DNA from: Terriglobia bacterium
GTDB taxonomy: Bacteria; Acidobacteriota; Terriglobia; Versatilivoradales; Versatilivoraceae
Direction of reading: 5' to 3'
DNA length: 64,000 nt
NCBI GenBank assembly: GCA_951813285.1
Contig: OX638355.1
Coordinates: 1,335,136 to 1,399,135, forward strand
Positions 26,969 to 36,031 of the stretch are shown in pieces. Below the pieces are notes generated by a model. It did not search any database. It saw only the letters and a list, made by a program, of their open reading frames with translations, and was not told the origin of the DNA. The first letter of the stretch is position 1; every line of letters starts with the position of its first letter. The position numbers and the translations under genes were made by a program.

Positions 26969-28293
26969 TGCCGACTAGGTGGCCCATGCGCTCAGTCCTT
27001 GAGCTCCAGGATGAAGGGACCTTGCTCATCGAGGACGGCAATCACGGTGAGTACCGTCCGCGCAGTGATGAGTTCGGCCGAGGAGAGTATGCGTTCATTC
27101 GGGCAGCAGATATGGATGACGGAAGAGTGCTCTTCGACTCAGCGCAGCGGATAAACGACCAAGCCCTAGCGCGGATCCGTAAGGGCGTTGGCCAAGGCGG
27201 CGATGTACTCTTCTCCCACAAGGGCACGGTTGGGAAGCTCGCACTCGTCCCGCTCGACGCCCCTCCCTTTGTCTGTTCGCCGCAGACCACGTTCTGGAGG
27301 ACGCTCAATGAAACACGCCTTGATCGGCGATTCCTGCACTGCTTCATGCGCTCCAGCGCATTCACAGACCAGTGGATGGCGCGAAGCAATGAAACCGACA
27401 TGGCGGCTTACGTCAGCCTCACGGCGCAGCGGCAGTTAAATGTTGCTCTGCCCGAAATCGACGAACAACGCGCTATTGCCAGTGTCCTCGGCGCGCTCGA
27501 TGACAAGATCGAGCAGAATCAGCGGACGGCGCGGGCGCTGGAGCAGCTGGCGCGTGCGATCTTCCAGGCGTGGTTCGTATGCTTCGAGCCAGTGAAGGCC
27601 AAGGCTGCTGGCGCAGCCTCCTTCCCCTCTGTGCCCCAGCCCGTCTTCGACGCCCTGCCCAGCCGCTGCGTCGATTCCGAGATCGGCCTCGTGCCGGAGG
27701 GGTGGCGGGTGAAGGGGATCGCAACGATCGCGACCTTTCTGAACGGACTGGCACTTCAGAAATACCCGCCTCGCGGTGATGGCGAAGACTTGCGAGTGAT
27801 CAAGATCGCCCAACTCCGCAAGGGTTTAGTAGAAGGCGCCGCCTGGGCGAACGGCGATGTGCCCGAGCAGTATGTGATCGGTGATCGTGATCTGTTGTTC
27901 TCGTGGTCCGGCACCCTCGAAGCCGAGTTCTGGTTCGGCGGCAGGGGCGCGCTGAATCAGCACCTGTTCAAGGTCACTTCTTCGCGCTACCCGAGTTGGT
28001 TTTGCTTTCACTGGATTCGGCAGCACCTGCCGTGGTTCCGCGCCATCGCGTCAAGCAAGGCAACAACGATGGGGCACATCAAGCGTGGACACCTTCAAGA
28101 AACGCCGGTCGTCGTGCCTCCGAATGAGGTTCTTCATGAAGCGAACGAAGTGATTAGCCCGATTTACGATCTCTTCGGCCAGTTTATGATCGAATCGCGG
28201 AAGCTGGCGGCGATGCGCGACGCGCTCCTTCCGAAGTTGCTGTCCGGCGAAGTGCGGGTGCGGGTGGATGGAGGAGCCGATGGTGAGTCCTGA
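26965..28293 (+). CDS. hsdS: Type I restriction-modification specificity subunit
   Basis: The 442-residue protein has two target-recognition halves. The first is followed by the central conserved helix region ([20 protein letters not shown], then [20 protein letters not shown]). The second half opens with the restart [20 protein letters not shown] and ends with a matching helix ([19 protein letters not shown]). This is the symmetric layout of HsdS, in which each half reads one part of a bipartite DNA target. The recognised sequence cannot be deduced. The start overlaps hsdM by four bases, and the end overlaps the next gene by 14. Confidence 0.94.
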   Translation: MMPTRWPMRSVLELQDEGTLLIEDGNHGEYRPRSDEFGRGEYAFIRAADMDDGRVLFDSAQRINDQALARIRKGVGQGGDVLFSHKGTVGKLALVPLDAPPFVCSPQTTFWRTLNETRLDRRFLHCFMRSSAFTDQWMARSNETDMAAYVSLTAQRQLNVALPEIDEQRAIASVLGALDDKIEQNQRTARALEQLARAIFQAWFVCFEPVKAKAAGAASFPSVPQPVFDALPSRCVDSEIGLVPEGWRVKGIATIATFLNGLALQKYPPRGDGEDLRVIKIAQLRKGLVEGAAWANGDVPEQYVIGDRDLLFSWSGTLEAEFWFGGRGALNQHLFKVTSSRYPSWFCFHWIRQHLPWFRAIASSKATTMGHIKRGHLQETPVVVPPNEVLHEANEVISPIYDLFGQFMIESRKLAAMRDALLPKLLSGEVRVRVDGGADGES

Positions 28294-29002
28294 CCGACCC
28301 GTTGTACTCCATGGTTGTCGCCAACTCTTCGAACGGTATCCAGCTTCAACATCGTTGAGACCTGCGGTCGAGGTCATCGAACGCACAATCCAGGATGAAC
28401 CCGGTATTGCATTCACACATTGCCGAGGTTTACTGGAAACCGTATGCGTCACGATACTCACGGACCGCGGCATCGAGATCACGCCGAATCCCAAGCCGAA
28501 CTGGCTCATGAGGCAGGTAATCAAGACATTGCAACTGACAAATCTGAACCCCGACGACAAGGAAGCTGAACATGGCGTTGCCAGTATCCTGCGGGGACTG
28601 AACTCGCTGGTTGACGGTGTCGTGGCCTTGCGCAAGAGCCAGGGTGTCGGACCACATGGTCGCGATGCAATGGAATCTGTGCTTTCTGTTGATTATGCGA
28701 TGCTGACCGCGACAGCGGTCGATGCGGCTGTCGGGCTTATGTTCCGGCTACATCAAGAGCAAATCGGACGCGACCCGATCAACTTCTTGAGATTCGGAGT
28801 TCAGCCAGACTTCGACAGATTTCTTGACGCCAAGTACTCAGACATCGAGATCGAAGAGGTTCTGATCAGTGCGAGTCAGGCGCTTCACCATCAGGATCGC
28901 TTGGCCTATCATAAGAGCCTTGTGGAGTTCAGAAACCGATCCGAAGCGGAGACCGAGGAGATAGGGGAAGGCGAGAGCATATCAGAGGACTCCGATGGAT
29001 GA
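28280..29002 (+). CDS. Abortive-infection-like protein inside the hsd operon
   Basis: The 240-residue protein starts at the ATG following GGAGGAG, inside the end of hsdS; an ATG 12 bases upstream is possible but lies before the ribosome site. Its middle region (ASILRGLNSLVDGVVALRKS, then QGVGPHGRDA, then a helical segment AMLTATAVDAAVGLMFRLHQ) resembles the C-terminal domain shared by several abortive-infection proteins (Abi_C-like, with its R-x-x-x-G-x-x-H-G core). The N-terminus is helical and unassigned. The C-terminus is acidic. It overlaps hsdR by eight bases, so it is co-translated with the restriction genes and probably contributes to phage defence. The mode of action is unknown. Confidence 0.7.
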   Translation: MVSPDRPVVLHGCRQLFERYPASTSLRPAVEVIERTIQDEPGIAFTHCRGLLETVCVTILTDRGIEITPNPKPNWLMRQVIKTLQLTNLNPDDKEAEHGVASILRGLNSLVDGVVALRKSQGVGPHGRDAMESVLSVDYAMLTATAVDAAVGLMFRLHQEQIGRDPINFLRFGVQPDFDRFLDAKYSDIEIEEVLISASQALHHQDRLAYHKSLVEFRNRSEAETEEIGEGESISEDSDG

Positions 29003-32000
29003 ACTGACTGCAGAACTCGCTGCAGCTGCGTGGTTTGAGTCTGTCAGGATTCCCGTCATGTCGGCATCCGAGCTGACCGAAGAGGGTCAATTCAGATCGG
29101 GAATGGTGATTCTGACTACGGTACTGAGCGGCGTTCTTCGTCGTCTCAACCCCGATCTACCACCCAACAGCATCGAAGAGGTCGTACGCACCCTCTCGCG
29201 CCCGCCGCACCCGACGCTGGTCCAGAACAACCGCTGGTTTCACACGCTGGTCACCGACGGCGTCGAGGTAGAGTACCGCGAGGCGGAGAGCGGGGAGCCC
29301 CGCGGCGCCCGTGCCCGAGTGGTCGATTTCGACAACCCGGCCGCGAACGATCTACTGGTACTGCGCCAGTTCAGCGTCGCCGGAGCGTCGGGCAAGATCA
29401 TCCGCCCGGACCTGACAGTGTTCCTGAACGGACTGCCGGTCGCGGTGATCGAGCTGAAAGACCCGACCCACACCCAGGCAAACCTGGGCGTGGCCATCGA
29501 CCAGTTCGAACGCTACATGCGGACCGCCCCCGACCTGTTCGTGTCGAACCTGGTGCTGGTCGTCTCGGACGGCCTGCTGACCCGCGTCGGTTCGATCACC
29601 AGCGGCCGCAGCCGCTTCATGCCCTGGCGCCCGATCGACGATCGTAAAGGTGGCGGCGCGCCTACGCTGGAGGCATTGATCCGGGGCCTGTTCGATCCGC
29701 GGACGTTGGTCGATTACCTCCGGACCTGTGTCACCTTCGAGGAGGACCAGCGTGGCGAGATCACCAAGAACATCGCGGGCTACCACCAGTTCCGCGCGGT
29801 GCGCAAGGCGCGCGACAGAGTACTTGCGCGTCTCAAGCCGCCGTCCGGCACGGGCGACGGTCGCGGGGGCGTGATCTGGCACACCCAGGGTTCGGGCAAG
29901 TCGTTGACCATGTTGATGTTGGCCGGGGGACTGATCCGAGAGTCGCGCATGACCAATCCGACGATCGTCATGATCACCGACCGCAACGATCTGGACAATC
30001 AGCTCTTCGATACATTCGCCGCCGGGCGTGCACTGCTTCGGCAGGACCCGGTCCAGACCGTAAGCCGGGAGCATCTCAAGGTGCTGCTCGACCACGCGGC
30101 GGGCGGAGTGGTGTTCACGACGATCCAGAAGTTCGCCGAGGCGCACGGCGTGGTCTCGGAGCGCTCGAATGTGGTCGTTATGGCCGACGAGGCCCATCGC
30201 AGCCAGTACGGCTTCGTCGAGGGCGGCGCGCGCTGGATGCGCGAGGCGTTGCCGAACGCCACCTTCGTCGGCTTCACCGGCACACCGCTGGAGCGCGACG
30301 ACAGAAACACGATTCACGTCTTTGGCGAGTACGTAGACGTTTACGACATCCGCCAAGCCGTCGAGGACGGCGCCACACGGCCGCTCTACTACGAATCCCG
30401 GATCATCAAGCTGAAAGTGGACGAGGAAGGCGCGCGCGTCGCCGAGGAAAAGGTTAAGTACGTTTCTAACCCCGAACGCGGTGGGGAAGGGACAGAGGAC
30501 ACCGTGCAGGTACCGCTGGAGTCCCTCGTCGGAGCCCAGGACCGCATCGAACGCTTAGCGGCGTTCATCGTCGAACATTGGGAGACGCGCCGCGCCGCCA
30601 TGGAAGGCAAGGCGATGGTGGTGACCATGAGCCGCGACATCGCCGCGCGGCTCTACGAGGCCATCCGCACCCTGCGCCCGGACTGGCACGACGCCGACGA
30701 CGAACGGGGAGCGATGAAGGTGGTCGTGACCGGCACCAACGAAGATCCCGAGCCGCTCAGGAACCATGTGCGTACCAAGGCCGCTCGCAAGCGTCTGGCG
30801 GAACGCTTCAAGGCCCCCCATGACGACCTGCGCCTGGTGATCGTCTGTGACATGTGGCTGACCGGTTTCGACTGCCCGCCGGCGCATACCATGTATCTCG
30901 ATAAGCCACTTGCCGGGCACAACCTGATGCAGGCCATCGCGCGCGTGAATCGTGTCTATGGCGACAAGCCCGGTGGATTGATCGTGGACCTGCTGGGCCT
31001 GGCCGACCAGTTGGCAGATGCGCTCGCGACCTACACCCAAGCCGGCGGCACGGGTGAGGCCGTCAGGAAGGTACAGAACGAGGCTGTGCCTGCCATGCAA
31101 GCGGCATTCGAGAAACTTCGTGGCTTCTTCCACGGTTGCGACTACGAGCAGGCGCTCGACGCCAAACCGCAAGCCGTGCTTCCAGTGTATCTACGCGCGA
31201 TCGATCACGTCTTTGGGCAGAACGACGGCTGGAAGCGCCTGCGCACAATGGTAAAGGAACTGTCGGCGGCCTTCGCGCTGGCGGTTCCGCGCCCGGAGAC
31301 CGAGACCATCACGCCTCACCTCGCCTTTTTCCAGCGCGTGATGGCGATGATTCGCAAACGACTGGCCGACGATACCGGCGGTGGCGCCGGTCGCGCTCGG
31401 CAACGCGACATCGACGCCGCCGTGCGACAGGTGATCGGCGGCGCGATCGATGCCGACGAAGTGGTTGACCTGTTCGCCGCCGCAGGGTTGTCTGAAGCCC
31501 GCCTCGACATACTCAGCGATGAATTCCTCGGTCGAGTGGCGGCGTTGGAGCAAAAGAACCTGGCCTTGGAGACGCTGCGTAAGTTGCTCAATGACCAGAT
31601 TCGCATTACGGAGCGCACGAACATTGTCCAGAGCCGAAGGTTTCGCGAGGCACTCGAAGAGGCGATGCTGCGCTATACGAACAAGGCAATCAACACCGCC
31701 GAGATGATCTCGCGGCTTATCGACTTGGCGAAGCGCCTGCGGGAGGCACAGCGGCACGGCGAAGAACTCGGCCTAAGCGCCGAGGAAACTGCTTTCTACG
31801 ACGCCCTGGCGGAGAACAGTTCAGCTAGAGAAGCGATGCAGAGCGATACGCTGCGTCTCATGGCCCGGAAACTGACCGAAATGGTAAAGAACATGCCCAA
31901 GCTCGACTGGACGCAGCGCGAGTCGGTACGGGCGAGGCTTAGGCGCAATGTTCGCCGACTGCTGGCAAAGTACGGCTACCCCCCAGATCTGGCCGAAGAC

Positions 32001-32057
32001 GCAACTCAGCTCGTGCTGAAGCAGGCAGAGCGATCCACTGAGAATAAGGTAGTCTGA
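28995..32057 (+). CDS. hsdR: Type I restriction endonuclease / translocase subunit
   Basis: The 1020-residue protein has the N-terminal nuclease domain with PDLTVFLNGLPVAVIELKDP (the D...E-x-K motif near residues 136-153). The superfamily 2 motor follows: Walker A HTQGSGKSLTM at about 295, the DEAH-type MADEAHRSQYG at about 396, GFTGTPLERDD, and the motif VI region QAIARVNRVY. A helical C-terminal region (about 760-1015) should contact HsdM. It translocates DNA with ATP and cuts unmethylated DNA far from the recognition site. The length is normal and no frame break is visible, so the system appears intact. Confidence 0.96.
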   Translation: MDELTAELAAAAWFESVRIPVMSASELTEEGQFRSGMVILTTVLSGVLRRLNPDLPPNSIEEVVRTLSRPPHPTLVQNNRWFHTLVTDGVEVEYREAESGEPRGARARVVDFDNPAANDLLVLRQFSVAGASGKIIRPDLTVFLNGLPVAVIELKDPTHTQANLGVAIDQFERYMRTAPDLFVSNLVLVVSDGLLTRVGSITSGRSRFMPWRPIDDRKGGGAPTLEALIRGLFDPRTLVDYLRTCVTFEEDQRGEITKNIAGYHQFRAVRKARDRVLARLKPPSGTGDGRGGVIWHTQGSGKSLTMLMLAGGLIRESRMTNPTIVMITDRNDLDNQLFDTFAAGRALLRQDPVQTVSREHLKVLLDHAAGGVVFTTIQKFAEAHGVVSERSNVVVMADEAHRSQYGFVEGGARWMREALPNATFVGFTGTPLERDDRNTIHVFGEYVDVYDIRQAVEDGATRPLYYESRIIKLKVDEEGARVAEEKVKYVSNPERGGEGTEDTVQVPLESLVGAQDRIERLAAFIVEHWETRRAAMEGKAMVVTMSRDIAARLYEAIRTLRPDWHDADDERGAMKVVVTGTNEDPEPLRNHVRTKAARKRLAERFKAPHDDLRLVIVCDMWLTGFDCPPAHTMYLDKPLAGHNLMQAIARVNRVYGDKPGGLIVDLLGLADQLADALATYTQAGGTGEAVRKVQNEAVPAMQAAFEKLRGFFHGCDYEQALDAKPQAVLPVYLRAIDHVFGQNDGWKRLRTMVKELSAAFALAVPRPETETITPHLAFFQRVMAMIRKRLADDTGGGAGRARQRDIDAAVRQVIGGAIDADEVVDLFAAAGLSEARLDILSDEFLGRVAALEQKNLALETLRKLLNDQIRITERTNIVQSRRFREALEEAMLRYTNKAINTAEMISRLIDLAKRLREAQRHGEELGLSAEETAFYDALAENSSAREAMQSDTLRLMARKLTEMVKNMPKLDWTQRESVRARLRRNVRRLLAKYGYPPDLAEDATQLVLKQAERSTENKVV

Positions 32058-32100
32058 TGATGACCCCACGGATTGTTTCGCATTCCGGAGGAATCTAGTC

Positions 32101-32400
32101 GTGAACGCAGCTGACGTACCGTATGTTCGCCGAAACGGCCCCTACACGTTGATCGAAATTGCGACACCCGGGTACAAGTTGCCATTCGGCAACCTCCCTC
32201 GCCTCTTACTGGCTTGGGTGTGCACCGAAGCCAGACACCGCCAAGCTGGAAAAGGGAAAGTCCTACCACTCCCGCAGGTTCAAGCGCTTTCTGACCCGCT
32301 GGGGGCCGCCCAAGCCCGGCCCGGCGCAAGCGCTGGTGAACGTCCTCAGCAGGACATGCGAGCCCACTTCACGTCCATCCGTTCCGTGAGCCCCGCATAG
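32101..32400 (+). pseudogene. Truncated RepA-like gene fused to foreign 3' sequence
   Basis: A GTG start with a GGAGGA site eight bases upstream opens VNAADVPYVRRNGPYTLIEI, then KLPFGNLPRLLLAWVCTEA. This matches the N-terminal part of the plasmid-encoded RepA family (pattern L-P-[FY]-G-x-x-P-R-L-L-L-A-W-x-x-T-E-A). At 32234 the sequence switches to the duplicated thioredoxin-gene end in another frame, so the reading continues as unrelated residues to a TAG at 32398-32400. Family members are about 250-350 residues, hence more than three quarters is missing. It follows hsdR by 43 bases and marks the right-hand end of the island. Confidence 0.7.
32234..32367. repeat. Right copy of the island-bracketing direct repeat
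   Basis: Diverged copy of 23055-23194, in the same orientation. In the thioredoxin reading frame it still encodes DTAKLEKGKSYH followed by FKRFLTRWGPPK, but the original stop is lost through small gaps. It overlaps the 3' ends of the RepA-like remnant (plus strand) and the sialidase-like gene (minus strand). Confidence 0.9.
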
Positions 32401-33470
32401 TAGACCAGCAGCACCTCCCCGTTGGACAGGACGGTGGCGTAGGGCAGGCCGTAGCTCCAGTCGCTCATGACGTCCAGGGTGTCGGCCATGTTCACTCCGG
32501 CGGAGGGGCGGCTTCTGAGGACGGCCGCGTGGTCGTAGATGACGATCTCGGTCTCGGACGGGAAAGCGGCGTCAATGGCGGGCGCCAGCCGGGCCCGGAT
32601 GGATTGGGTGCCGAACCGGTCCACCCAGGCCAGCACCGTTCTGCCGTCGGGCAGGATGGCGGGGGTGGCCGCCTGGTCGCTGAAACCCAGGTCCTCGGGG
32701 TCCGACCAGCTCCGGCCCTCGTCCAGGCTGATGCGGCGCTGGATGTTGAGGTAGTTTCCCTCCTGGCTGTCGAAATACCAGGTGAAGGTGACGATGCGCC
32801 CGTCGGGGGCCACTCCCGCCCGTTGGTCCCAGTTGAACATCCTGCCGGTCGGGTCCTGGCTCACCGTGTGGGGGGCGCTCCAGGACCGCCCCTCATCCTC
32901 AGAATAGAGATAGACCACCCGCTGATACCACTTGGAAGCGTCCAGGTAGGGCTTGTTGGTCTCCACGCTCAATGCCAGCCTGCCGCCGGCCAGCTCCATC
33001 AGGGGGCTGGTCACGCTGGGCGGCCCCAGCTCGTCCGGCGTGGGGATGACGCGCCAGGGGCTCCAGCTCCGGCCGCCGTCGTCCGACTCCGACCACAGCA
33101 CCGTCATGGGCAGGCAGCCCTCGGTTTCGGAATGAAAGATCTTGGAGCCCGGGAAGGATTCGCGGTCCACCCACATGGAGACGAGCACCAGGCGCCCGGA
33201 CGAGAGCTGGGTGGGATAGGCCACCCAGAGCGAACCCTTCTTCCCCCCGATCCTGGGAGACTCCAGTGTGGTCGGTTCCGTCCAGCTCTGCCCCAGGTCC
33301 TCCGACCAGCAGAGTTCCACGGTGGCCCGATCCGAGTCCTTGTTGGGCCCCACCTTGTAGGTGGCCAGCACCCTCCCGTCCTTCAGTCCCAACACCATGG
33401 GAAAGGTTGCGACGGCCCGGTTGCTTCCCACGTCCCCCTGGTGCAAGGTCCCCCTGGCAACGATCTTCAT
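32346..33470 (-). CDS. Sialidase-like (BNR/Asp-box) six-bladed propeller protein
   Basis: The 374-residue protein starts at the ATG with a CGGAGGA site seven bases upstream; an earlier in-frame ATG at 33500 lacks one. It contains at least four Asp-box motifs of the S-x-D-x-G-x-x-W type: WSEDLGQSW, SDDGGRSWSPW, SEDEGRSWSAP and SLDEGRSWSDP. Those are spread over the chain as in exo-sialidase propellers. No signal peptide is visible, so it is probably cytoplasmic. The catalytic arginine triad and Tyr/Glu pair could not be assigned with confidence, so the activity on sialic acids is unproven. Its 3' end lies in the bracketing repeat. Confidence 0.82.
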   Translation of the reverse strand: MKIVARGTLHQGDVGSNRAVATFPMVLGLKDGRVLATYKVGPNKDSDRATVELCWSEDLGQSWTEPTTLESPRIGGKKGSLWVAYPTQLSSGRLVLVSMWVDRESFPGSKIFHSETEGCLPMTVLWSESDDGGRSWSPWRVIPTPDELGPPSVTSPLMELAGGRLALSVETNKPYLDASKWYQRVVYLYSEDEGRSWSAPHTVSQDPTGRMFNWDQRAGVAPDGRIVTFTWYFDSQEGNYLNIQRRISLDEGRSWSDPEDLGFSDQAATPAILPDGRTVLAWVDRFGTQSIRARLAPAIDAAFPSETEIVIYDHAAVLRSRPSAGVNMADTLDVMSDWSYGLPYATVLSNGEVLLVYYAGLTERMDVKWARMSC

Positions 33471-33718
33471 GGCGTTCCTCCGGCTGTTTCCAACACTCAT
33501 CGTCCATCACAGGGCTGCTAGTGTCTCAACAACACCCTGAAGACGCAATAGCAATCCCGAGCGGCTCAAGAACGTGGTGCGGAGGCGACTAATTCCGCGA
33601 AAGACCGTCCACTTCCAGCGTGCATTCGCAGGTGATGAGAGCCTCCCCAAGAACCGGTCCACGCAGGAAGCGATTGCTCGCAAACTCCGGGAGGAGAAAG
33701 AGAGAGCCGGAAGAAACG

Positions 33719-35056
33719 TCAGCGATTCTCGCTACCCTGACCCATCAAACTCGTCAAGCGGTCACTCCAAGGGACGTGATTCCGGTTGCCACTGCGCCTG
33801 CGGCTGGAGGAGTTGGAACGACGCCCACGATTGGGCGACTCTCCGCCGGGCCGCCTGCCACGCGCGTTATGACCATAGGGCCGGGGAGGGCGCGTGGACC
33901 GCTCGGAGACATCGGGCTCAAAGCCGACGACCTTGCGACGCGGGATCGGTGCGCCGATCATGCGTTCGGTGGCCTGAACCCAGCCGTGATCGATACCGGT
34001 GACGAAGGTGCAAGCGATACCCTCTTGTTCCGCACGGCCCGTACGTCCGAGGCGGTGGGTGTAGGCTTCCGGAGTGTTCGGCACATCGAAGTTGATCACG
34101 TGGGAGACACCGCTCACGTCTATGCCCCGAGCCACGATGTCCGTGGCTACCAGGATATTGAAGCGACGGGTGCGGAACCCCCACATGGCGTGATCGCGCT
34201 GGGACTGGGACATGGATCCCTGAAGACCTACGGCCCGGTGTCCGTCCCGGCTCAACTGATCGGCCAATCGCCGGGCCCGGTGCTTGGTTCGAGTGAAGAC
34301 AATGGCCGAGTCGCAATCGTCTCCGGTGAGCAGGTGCTCAAGCAGGCCTCTCTTGCGCCCCTCCCCGACCATGTACAGTCCGTGATCGACGGTGGCGACC
34401 GGGGCGGTGCCGGCCAGCTCGACCACGTGGGGATTCGTCAACAAATCGTCCGCCAGTCGACGAATCTCTCGCGGCATGGTGGCCGAAAACAGCAGGTTTT
34501 GGCGCCGCTCGGGCATCGCAGCCAGAATCTTGCGAATGTCGGGCAAGAAACCCATGTCGAACATGTGGTCGGCCTCGTCGAGGACCAGCGTTTCCACCTG
34601 GCCGAGGCGGAGCACTCGCTGCCCGAGCAGGTCGAGCACGCGTCCCGGACAGCCCACGATGATTTCCGGGCGCCGGCGCAGCGAGTTGATCTGGCTGCGC
34701 GTCGAAACGCCGCCATAGACCGTGATGGTCTTCAGGCGCGTGAACTTGGACAGGGCGCGGATCTCAGCCGCGATCTGAGTGGCCAGCTCGCGCGTGGGAG
34801 CGAGCACCAGAGCTCGAGGGTCCGGGCGGCGCTCCTCGAGAAGCCGGTCGAGCAGCGGCAGCGCAAAGGCCGCCGTCTTGCCGGTGCCGGTCTGAGCCAG
34901 GCCCAGCACGTCGCGACCGGCGCGACCCGCGGGAATAGTCTCCAGTTGGATCGGCCAGGGATTGTCGAAACCAATGCCGCGAATGCCGCGAACCAGGGAT
35001 TCATGGAGTTCGAACCGGTCGAAACCGGTCGAAGCAGTAGATACGGAACTAGACAT
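33719..35056 (-). CDS. DEAD-box ATP-dependent RNA helicase (RhlE-like)
   Basis: The 445-residue protein starts at MSSSVSTASTGFDRF; an upstream extension to 35224 is open but not helicase-like. The full motif set is present: Q motif region GFDNPWPIQLETIP, motif I AQTGTGKT, Ia PTRELA, Ib PGR, II DEAD, III SAT, IV IVFTRTK, V ATDIVARGID and VI HRLGRTGR. The C-terminal 70 residues are basic and Arg/Ser/Gly-rich, typical of RNA-binding tails in RhlE-like proteins. It is expected to remodel rRNA or mRNA structure. It is divergent from the type IV secretion operon. Confidence 0.95.
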   Translation of the reverse strand: MSSSVSTASTGFDRFELHESLVRGIRGIGFDNPWPIQLETIPAGRAGRDVLGLAQTGTGKTAAFALPLLDRLLEERRPDPRALVLAPTRELATQIAAEIRALSKFTRLKTITVYGGVSTRSQINSLRRRPEIIVGCPGRVLDLLGQRVLRLGQVETLVLDEADHMFDMGFLPDIRKILAAMPERRQNLLFSATMPREIRRLADDLLTNPHVVELAGTAPVATVDHGLYMVGEGRKRGLLEHLLTGDDCDSAIVFTRTKHRARRLADQLSRDGHRAVGLQGSMSQSQRDHAMWGFRTRRFNILVATDIVARGIDVSGVSHVINFDVPNTPEAYTHRLGRTGRAEQEGIACTFVTGIDHGWVQATERMIGAPIPRRKVVGFEPDVSERSTRPPRPYGHNARGRRPGGESPNRGRRSNSSSRRRSGNRNHVPWSDRLTSLMGQGSENR

Positions 35057-35394
35057 CAATATTTTTTTCTCCGCCGTACGCGCACAGGCAGACCCTGTAC
35101 GGCAGGGCCGTAGTTTCCGACCCGGACAACAGTGAAGGGTAAGAGGGATTGGTTGAGGCGAGACCTTGGAAGGATTACTAACAGAGGTCCTGTTGATCGC
35201 CGCTTTCGGGCTGAGCCCGATCAAGGGACCAACAGTTTAGCCGGTATTGACAACAATTGCCAGCCGGCACTGGCTTCCTGAAAATTTTGGTTGCAATCCC
35301 GTCGAGAGTCATTGTAAGTTTCACTCACTCCCTCCGAGCAGCAATCTACAGTTTCCAAACCAGATCTTGCCGAAAGAGAACGGCGGAGGTCGTT
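35057..35394. other. Divergent intergenic region between helicase and T4SS operon
   Basis: The 338 bases hold the long 5' leader of the helicase gene and the promoter region of the secretion operon. A GGAGG ribosome site (35384-35388) precedes the first secretion gene. No clear promoter boxes, oriT-like inverted repeat or nic site were recognised. A small dyad (GAACCGGTCGAAACCGGTCG) lies inside the start of the helicase gene at about 35007-35026. Confidence 0.45.
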
Positions 35395-35721
35395 ATGCCG
35401 ACTGTCTCCGGTGTGTGCCGTATTGTGTCCAATTGCGCCCCTTTTCGCCGGGGGCTCCCAACGCTGCTGCTACTGCTTCAAGAGAGTGTCCTGCTGGCTC
35501 AAGGGACCGGAACGAGCCCGTGGGTCATGGCTGTCGACGAGCTGGCAAAAACGTTTACAGGGCCCTTGGCGAAGGGACTGTCACTCATCGCCATTGTGGT
35601 TGGCGGTTTGATGTTTGCTTACGGTGAAGGCGGATCCAAGAGAGCCATGGCCGGCACCATTTTCGGGCTGGGCATGGCGCTGGGGGCTGCCAATTTCATG
35701 AAATGGCTGTTTGGGGTGTGA
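35395..35721 (+). CDS. virB2: T4SS pilin-like protein, VirB2/TrbC
   Basis: The 108-residue protein follows a CGGAGGT site. A cationic start and hydrophobic stretch (LPTLLLLLQESVLLAQG) form a signal peptide, and the mature part has the two-helix pilin shape. The first helix is LAKGLSLIAIVVGGLMFAYG, a GGSKRAM loop follows, and the second helix is AGTIFGLGMALGAANFMKWL. This is the standard VirB2/TrbC layout; these proteins polymerise into the pilus. It opens a nine-gene operon, followed seven bases later by a VirB3-like gene. Confidence 0.85.
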   Translation: MPTVSGVCRIVSNCAPFRRGLPTLLLLLQESVLLAQGTGTSPWVMAVDELAKTFTGPLAKGLSLIAIVVGGLMFAYGEGGSKRAMAGTIFGLGMALGAANFMKWLFGV

Positions 35722-35728
35722 CCGCGAA

Positions 35729-36022
35729 ATGACAGGAAAACGTCGATGGAACGGTTATCCGGTGTTGAGCCGTCCGCTGATGATTCTGGGTGTGGAACGG
35801 CGCTGGTTTCTCTTGAGCGCCACGCTGGCAGTGGCGCTTTGGAATGCCGGCGACTCGCTGCTGGCGGCGATCTTCGTCCTGGCATTGCTGCTTGGCGTTG
35901 GCCGGCTGGCCTGGAAGAAGGACCCCAATATGCTGAGCCTGTTGCGGGAAGCATCCCGGTTCAAAGTGCGGTACGACCCCGGCAAATGGACCGAATCGCC
36001 CTGGTATCTGGATCTCCGGTAG
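35729..36022 (+). CDS. virB3: T4SS inner-membrane protein, VirB3/TrbD
   Basis: The 97-residue protein reads MTGKRRWNGYPVLSRPLMIL, then GVERRWFLLSATLAVALWNA, with two close transmembrane helices (about 27-43 and 45-63). It ends KKDPNMLSLLREASRFKVRYDP. The G-V-E-R-x-x-F motif before the first helix and the D-P-x-M-L after the second are typical of VirB3/TrbD proteins. It helps assemble the inner-membrane complex with VirB4, whose gene follows ten bases later. Confidence 0.87.
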   Translation: MTGKRRWNGYPVLSRPLMILGVERRWFLLSATLAVALWNAGDSLLAAIFVLALLLGVGRLAWKKDPNMLSLLREASRFKVRYDPGKWTESPWYLDLR

Positions 36023-36031
36023 GTGACCTCG

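Noticed and set aside
35007-35056. GGTCGAAACCGGTC dyad as an oriT or operator for the T4SS operon
   Set aside because: It lies within the helicase coding sequence and there is no relaxase gene.
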